DNA from: an uncultured bacterium
GTDB lineage: Bacteria > Bacteroidota > Bacteroidia > Bacteroidales > Bacteroidaceae
Length of the DNA: 62,353 bases
Direction of reading: 5' to 3'
Assembly (NCBI GenBank): GCA_905216025.1
Contig: CAJMSE010000021.1
Location: 1 to 62,353 of the forward strand
In this document: positions 60,578-62,353 of the stretch, in pieces
How the letters are laid out: each line of letters begins with the position of its first letter
Numbering within the stretch: position 1 is the first letter of the stretch
The notes under the pieces: generated by a model
The model's input: the letters and a program-made list of their open reading frames with translations, nothing else
Databases searched by the model: none
Told to the model about the DNA's origin: nothing
Translations under genes and position numbers: made by a program

Positions 60578-60650
60578 ATGCTAAAGCCCGACTAACAAAA
60601 GGTTTTTAAGAATTATTATTATCTTTGTGCTTTTTTATGTAAATGAAAAC

Positions 60651-60694
60651 GGCAAGCCCGATACCATGCTTTAAAACACAGCATCGGGCTTGCC
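60651..60694. terminator. Intrinsic terminator of the transglycosylase gene
   Basis: GGCAAGCCCGAT (60651-60662) pairs with ATCGGGCTTGCC (60683-60694); T-rich sequence follows on the minus strand. Confidence 0.75.
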
Positions 60695-60736
60695 TAAACA
60701 TCATCCGCCACCCCATGACGGGAAACGGAATGTATC

Positions 60737-61177
60737 TCACCTGTTCATCTTGCTCATTACCTTCTCGTAATAGCGTTGTGTGCGCTTTGCACTGTAGCGC
60801 ATTCCTCCATTCCACGAACGTATGGCTTTCTCCACATTGTTATCGGGATTGAAATGCGACTGTATCAGAAGGAACATCTCCTTCGACCTCGACACACTGA
60901 ATCTGTCACGCAGAGTGTATCTCTTCTTGCTGGCCCTGCTACGCAGAATGTTGTTACACTCCCTCACAAGTATCGGGGTAATCTGCATCGCACCACACGA
61001 ATTGCCGCTCACGGCATTGGGATTTCCTTCGCTTTCAACCTGTATTATGGCCTCCATCACAGGATTCCAGTTGAATGCGTCCTTGTCTTTGGAAGTGTCA
61101 GTTCCGGCAACTGCCGGTACTAAAATTGATGAAAATAAAACTAAACTTAAACATACGATTCTTTCAATTCGCTTCAT
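60737..61177 (-). CDS. Small SLT-domain lytic transglycosylase
   Basis: About 146 residues from the ATG at 61177, which begins the signal peptide MKRIERIVCLSLVLFSSILVPAVAG. The SLT core is small: PVMEAIIQVESEGNPNAVSGNSCGAMQITPI with the catalytic Glu in VESEGN, then RSWNGGMRYSAKRTQRYYEKV. It would cleave peptidoglycan glycan strands in the periplasm. An in-frame ATG at 61312 would add 45 residues and still lie behind the promoter, so a longer form cannot be ruled out. Confidence 0.82.
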   Translation of the reverse strand: MKRIERIVCLSLVLFSSILVPAVAGTDTSKDKDAFNWNPVMEAIIQVESEGNPNAVSGNSCGAMQITPILVRECNNILRSRASKKRYTLRDRFSVSRSKEMFLLIQSHFNPDNNVEKAIRSWNGGMRYSAKRTQRYYEKVMSKMNR

Positions 61178-61550
61178 TATAACTCTTTTTATGGAGTTTG
61201 GATATCCTGAAAACATCCGCGACATAACACTAATAAACACAATCAGCATCATGCCAAGACTCCTATTTACCCTATACAAGTATGCCGTCTCACCACGAGA
61301 CACTAATGCCACTTGTCATTTATCGGGTGCAAAGTTACGCAAAAATATCCAAATGACCAAGCGAATTAAGTTAAAAGAGTATCTTATACACTATTACACG
61401 CTGTTGATTATCAATCATTTAAGCCTATTTTAACAATATCTCTCACGCTCTTTACATATCAACAGTTCTTCAACCGAAGCATAACTAACGCAATGAATTA
61501 TATATTCATCATGCCGCCCACATGTCTGTTGACGGTATTTAAAAACACCG
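61178..61550. other. Leader and spacer upstream of the transglycosylase gene
   Basis: It contains the transglycosylase leader or N-terminal extension (to 61312), its promoter at 61330-61337 and about 210 bp of A+T-rich sequence in which I see no gene. Confidence 0.5.
61330..61337 (-). promoter_or_regulatory. -7 promoter element of the transglycosylase gene
   Basis: The minus strand reads TAACTTTG, an exact consensus match. Confidence 0.6.
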
Positions 61551-61643
61551 CCAGGTCAATAATACATGTATTCATCATTCAGTCTGAGTATCGGTTTCTA
61601 ACACTATAAAACGAGGCCAGCTCAATAATACATGTATTCATCA
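61551..61643. repeat. Direct repeat of the YjbR gene 3' end
   Basis: Copies at 61551-61577 and 61617-61643 differ in one of 27 bases and both contain codons for DEYMYY-stop on the minus strand. The second is the true gene end; the first lies 66 bp beyond the stop with weaker similarity continuing upstream of it, like the remnant of a second gene copy. Confidence 0.8.
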
Positions 61644-61975
61644 CGCTGCTTGCGCGTCAGTTTCTTCACAACCTCATCCAAAGAATGGTCGATAAGCTCA
61701 AATATCATCTCATCATTGACATCCCGATTAAAATACACTTGATTCCAATACTTCTTATTAAAATGGAAAGCCGGCTCCACAGCGTCATGATGTTCTCTAA
61801 GTGCGGCCGCACGCTCGGCATCACACTTCAATATTACAAAATCCGGTTCATCAAGGCATAAGACAGCAAACATCTTACCCATAACTTTAAAGACAAGCGT
61901 CTTTTCATCGAACGGGAATGATTCCTCACACTTTCTCTTACCCAAGCAATAATCACGCACTACCTCAATATTCAT
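61622..61975 (-). CDS. MmcQ/YjbR family protein
   Basis: A 117-residue protein with the CyaY-like fold family signature: NIEVVRDYCLGKRKCEESFPFDEKTLVFKVMGKMFAVL, EPDFVILKCDAERAAALREHH, and AFHFNKKYWNQVYFNRDVNDEMIFELIDHSLDEVVKKL. It is described as DNA-binding-like, but its function is not settled. Normal length. Its 3' end is partly duplicated downstream. Confidence 0.9.
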   Translation of the reverse strand: MNIEVVRDYCLGKRKCEESFPFDEKTLVFKVMGKMFAVLCLDEPDFVILKCDAERAAALREHHDAVEPAFHFNKKYWNQVYFNRDVNDEMIFELIDHSLDEVVKKLTRKQRDEYMYY

Positions 61976-62291
61976 AAATGCCCCACATTTAAAAGATACA
62001 AATTAATACATAAACAACGCTAAAACAACCTTTATATTGCATCATAACAAACCCGTCACTCTCCTTCCAGTACCCAAATCCATCATTCTCGCCATTCTAA
62101 TCCCCGCCCATGAAGTAATATCTTCTATCGCTCCCATGTTTCCCATTCCTCCCATGCTTCCCATACCTCCCATCGCTCCCAGAGAGAAAGAGAGAAAGAA
62201 AGAGAGGGAGAGGGGGCAAGAAGAGGAGAAGGCACAAAAAAAGAGAGCCCCTCTCTCCGGATCACCCAGAAAAAGGAACTCCCAGCAAAAA
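61976..62291. other. Low-complexity spacer with rRNA terminator
   Basis: It contains pyrimidine-rich CCCATRCYTCC-like repeats (62130-62180), then GA-rich sequence. GAGAG/CTCTC (62243-62257) followed by eight T on the minus strand looks like the terminator of the rRNA operon entering from the right. No gene is supported. Confidence 0.6.
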
Positions 62292-62353
62292 AAGGCGGCC
62301 TCCTACTCTCCCGCATTGCATCGCAGTACCATCGGCGCAGACGGGCTTAACTT
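62292..62353 (-). rRNA. rrf: 5S ribosomal RNA, 3' part (cut by window end)
   Basis: The minus strand begins AAGTTAAGCCCGTCTGCGCC, continues GATGGTACTGCG and ends GGGAGAGTAGGAGGCCGCC, the conserved 3' half of Bacteroidota 5S rRNA. It is followed by a T-run. The 5' half lies beyond 62353. Confidence 0.88.

Noticed and set aside
60606..60852. Short frames on both strands across the hairpin at 60651-60694
   Set aside because: They coincide with a terminator and with the end of the transglycosylase gene; no promoter or family supports them.
62125..62316. 63-residue minus-strand frame in the low-complexity spacer
   Set aside because: Translated simple repeats (SLSLWERWEVWEAWEEWE) overlapping the rRNA terminator and the 3' end of 5S rRNA.

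Overview
The window reads as a chromosomal segment of a Bacteroidales bacterium, most likely Prevotellaceae. The reasons are the many promoters of the Bacteroidota type (TAnnTTTG -7 element ahead of almost every operon), a UpxY-type antiterminator heading a capsule locus, TamL/TamB, DUF4199 and OmpW/PorT-like barrel proteins, and scarce Shine-Dalgarno sequences. Housekeeping parts are G+C-rich. Two stretches are clearly A+T-richer by eye: an ATPase gene at 4977-6257 and the polysaccharide locus at about 6.4-17.7 kb. The window opens with the SRP RNA (minus strand) and closes inside the 3' end of a 5S rRNA gene (minus strand).

Layout. 0.3-4.7 kb, plus: DUF4199 membrane protein, polyprenyl-phosphate glycosyltransferase, a lipoprotein/barrel pair (DUF6452/DUF6048-like), ApbE flavin transferase and a Crp/Fnr regulator, apparently one operon. 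5.0-6.3 kb: AAA/DUF4143 ATPase. 18.4-6.4 kb, minus: a complete capsule/exopolysaccharide locus (upxY, three tandem CMP-sugar cytidylyltransferase-like genes, a GT42/MptE-like protein, Wzx flippase, acetyltransferase, two glycosyltransferases, two Wzy/ligase-like proteins, a WecG/TagA/CpsF glycosyltransferase and a nucleotidyltransferase-like protein). 20.7-19.2 kb: aldA. 26.7-20.8 kb, minus: dsbD, cyuA, a glycosyltransferase and a second flippase. 27-32 kb: exonuclease III, a CE7 esterase, ribH with a TPR protein, recF with DUF721. 37-32 kb, minus: M3 peptidase, dCMP deaminase, S41 protease, 5-formyl-THF cyclo-ligase. 37-46 kb: beta-barrel protein, SulP transporter, a secreted protein pair, glmM with a DUF4827 lipoprotein, a DHH phosphoesterase and a sugar nucleotidyltransferase. 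54-46.7 kb, minus: tamB, tamL and an RluA-type synthase. 56-54 kb: TetR-fabG, then initiator tRNA. 56.6-62 kb: PD-(D/E)XK ATPase, GDSL esterase, HtpX-like M48/LemA pair, a lytic transglycosylase and an MmcQ/YjbR protein.

The most interesting system is a polysaccharide locus that appears to carry two layers of reversible switching. First, the only promoter I see for upxY lies on a 263-bp segment bounded by two copies of a 19-bp palindromic site whose 3-bp cores are in opposite orientation, as expected of a site-specifically invertible promoter. Second, three coding-strand G tracts (7, 8 and 8 G), each followed by TAAA, sit in three of the locus genes. One splits a cytidylyltransferase into two frames and is restored by loss of one G. 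The other two lie at gene ends, where tract length decides whether the stop codon overlaps the next start. Invertible promoters are well known in Bacteroidales capsule loci; poly-G slippage layered inside such a locus is, to my knowledge, not typical. A separate 16-bp perfect inverted repeat brackets the dsbD promoter. Homopolymer sequencing error is the main alternative for the G tracts, and no recombinase gene is present in the window.
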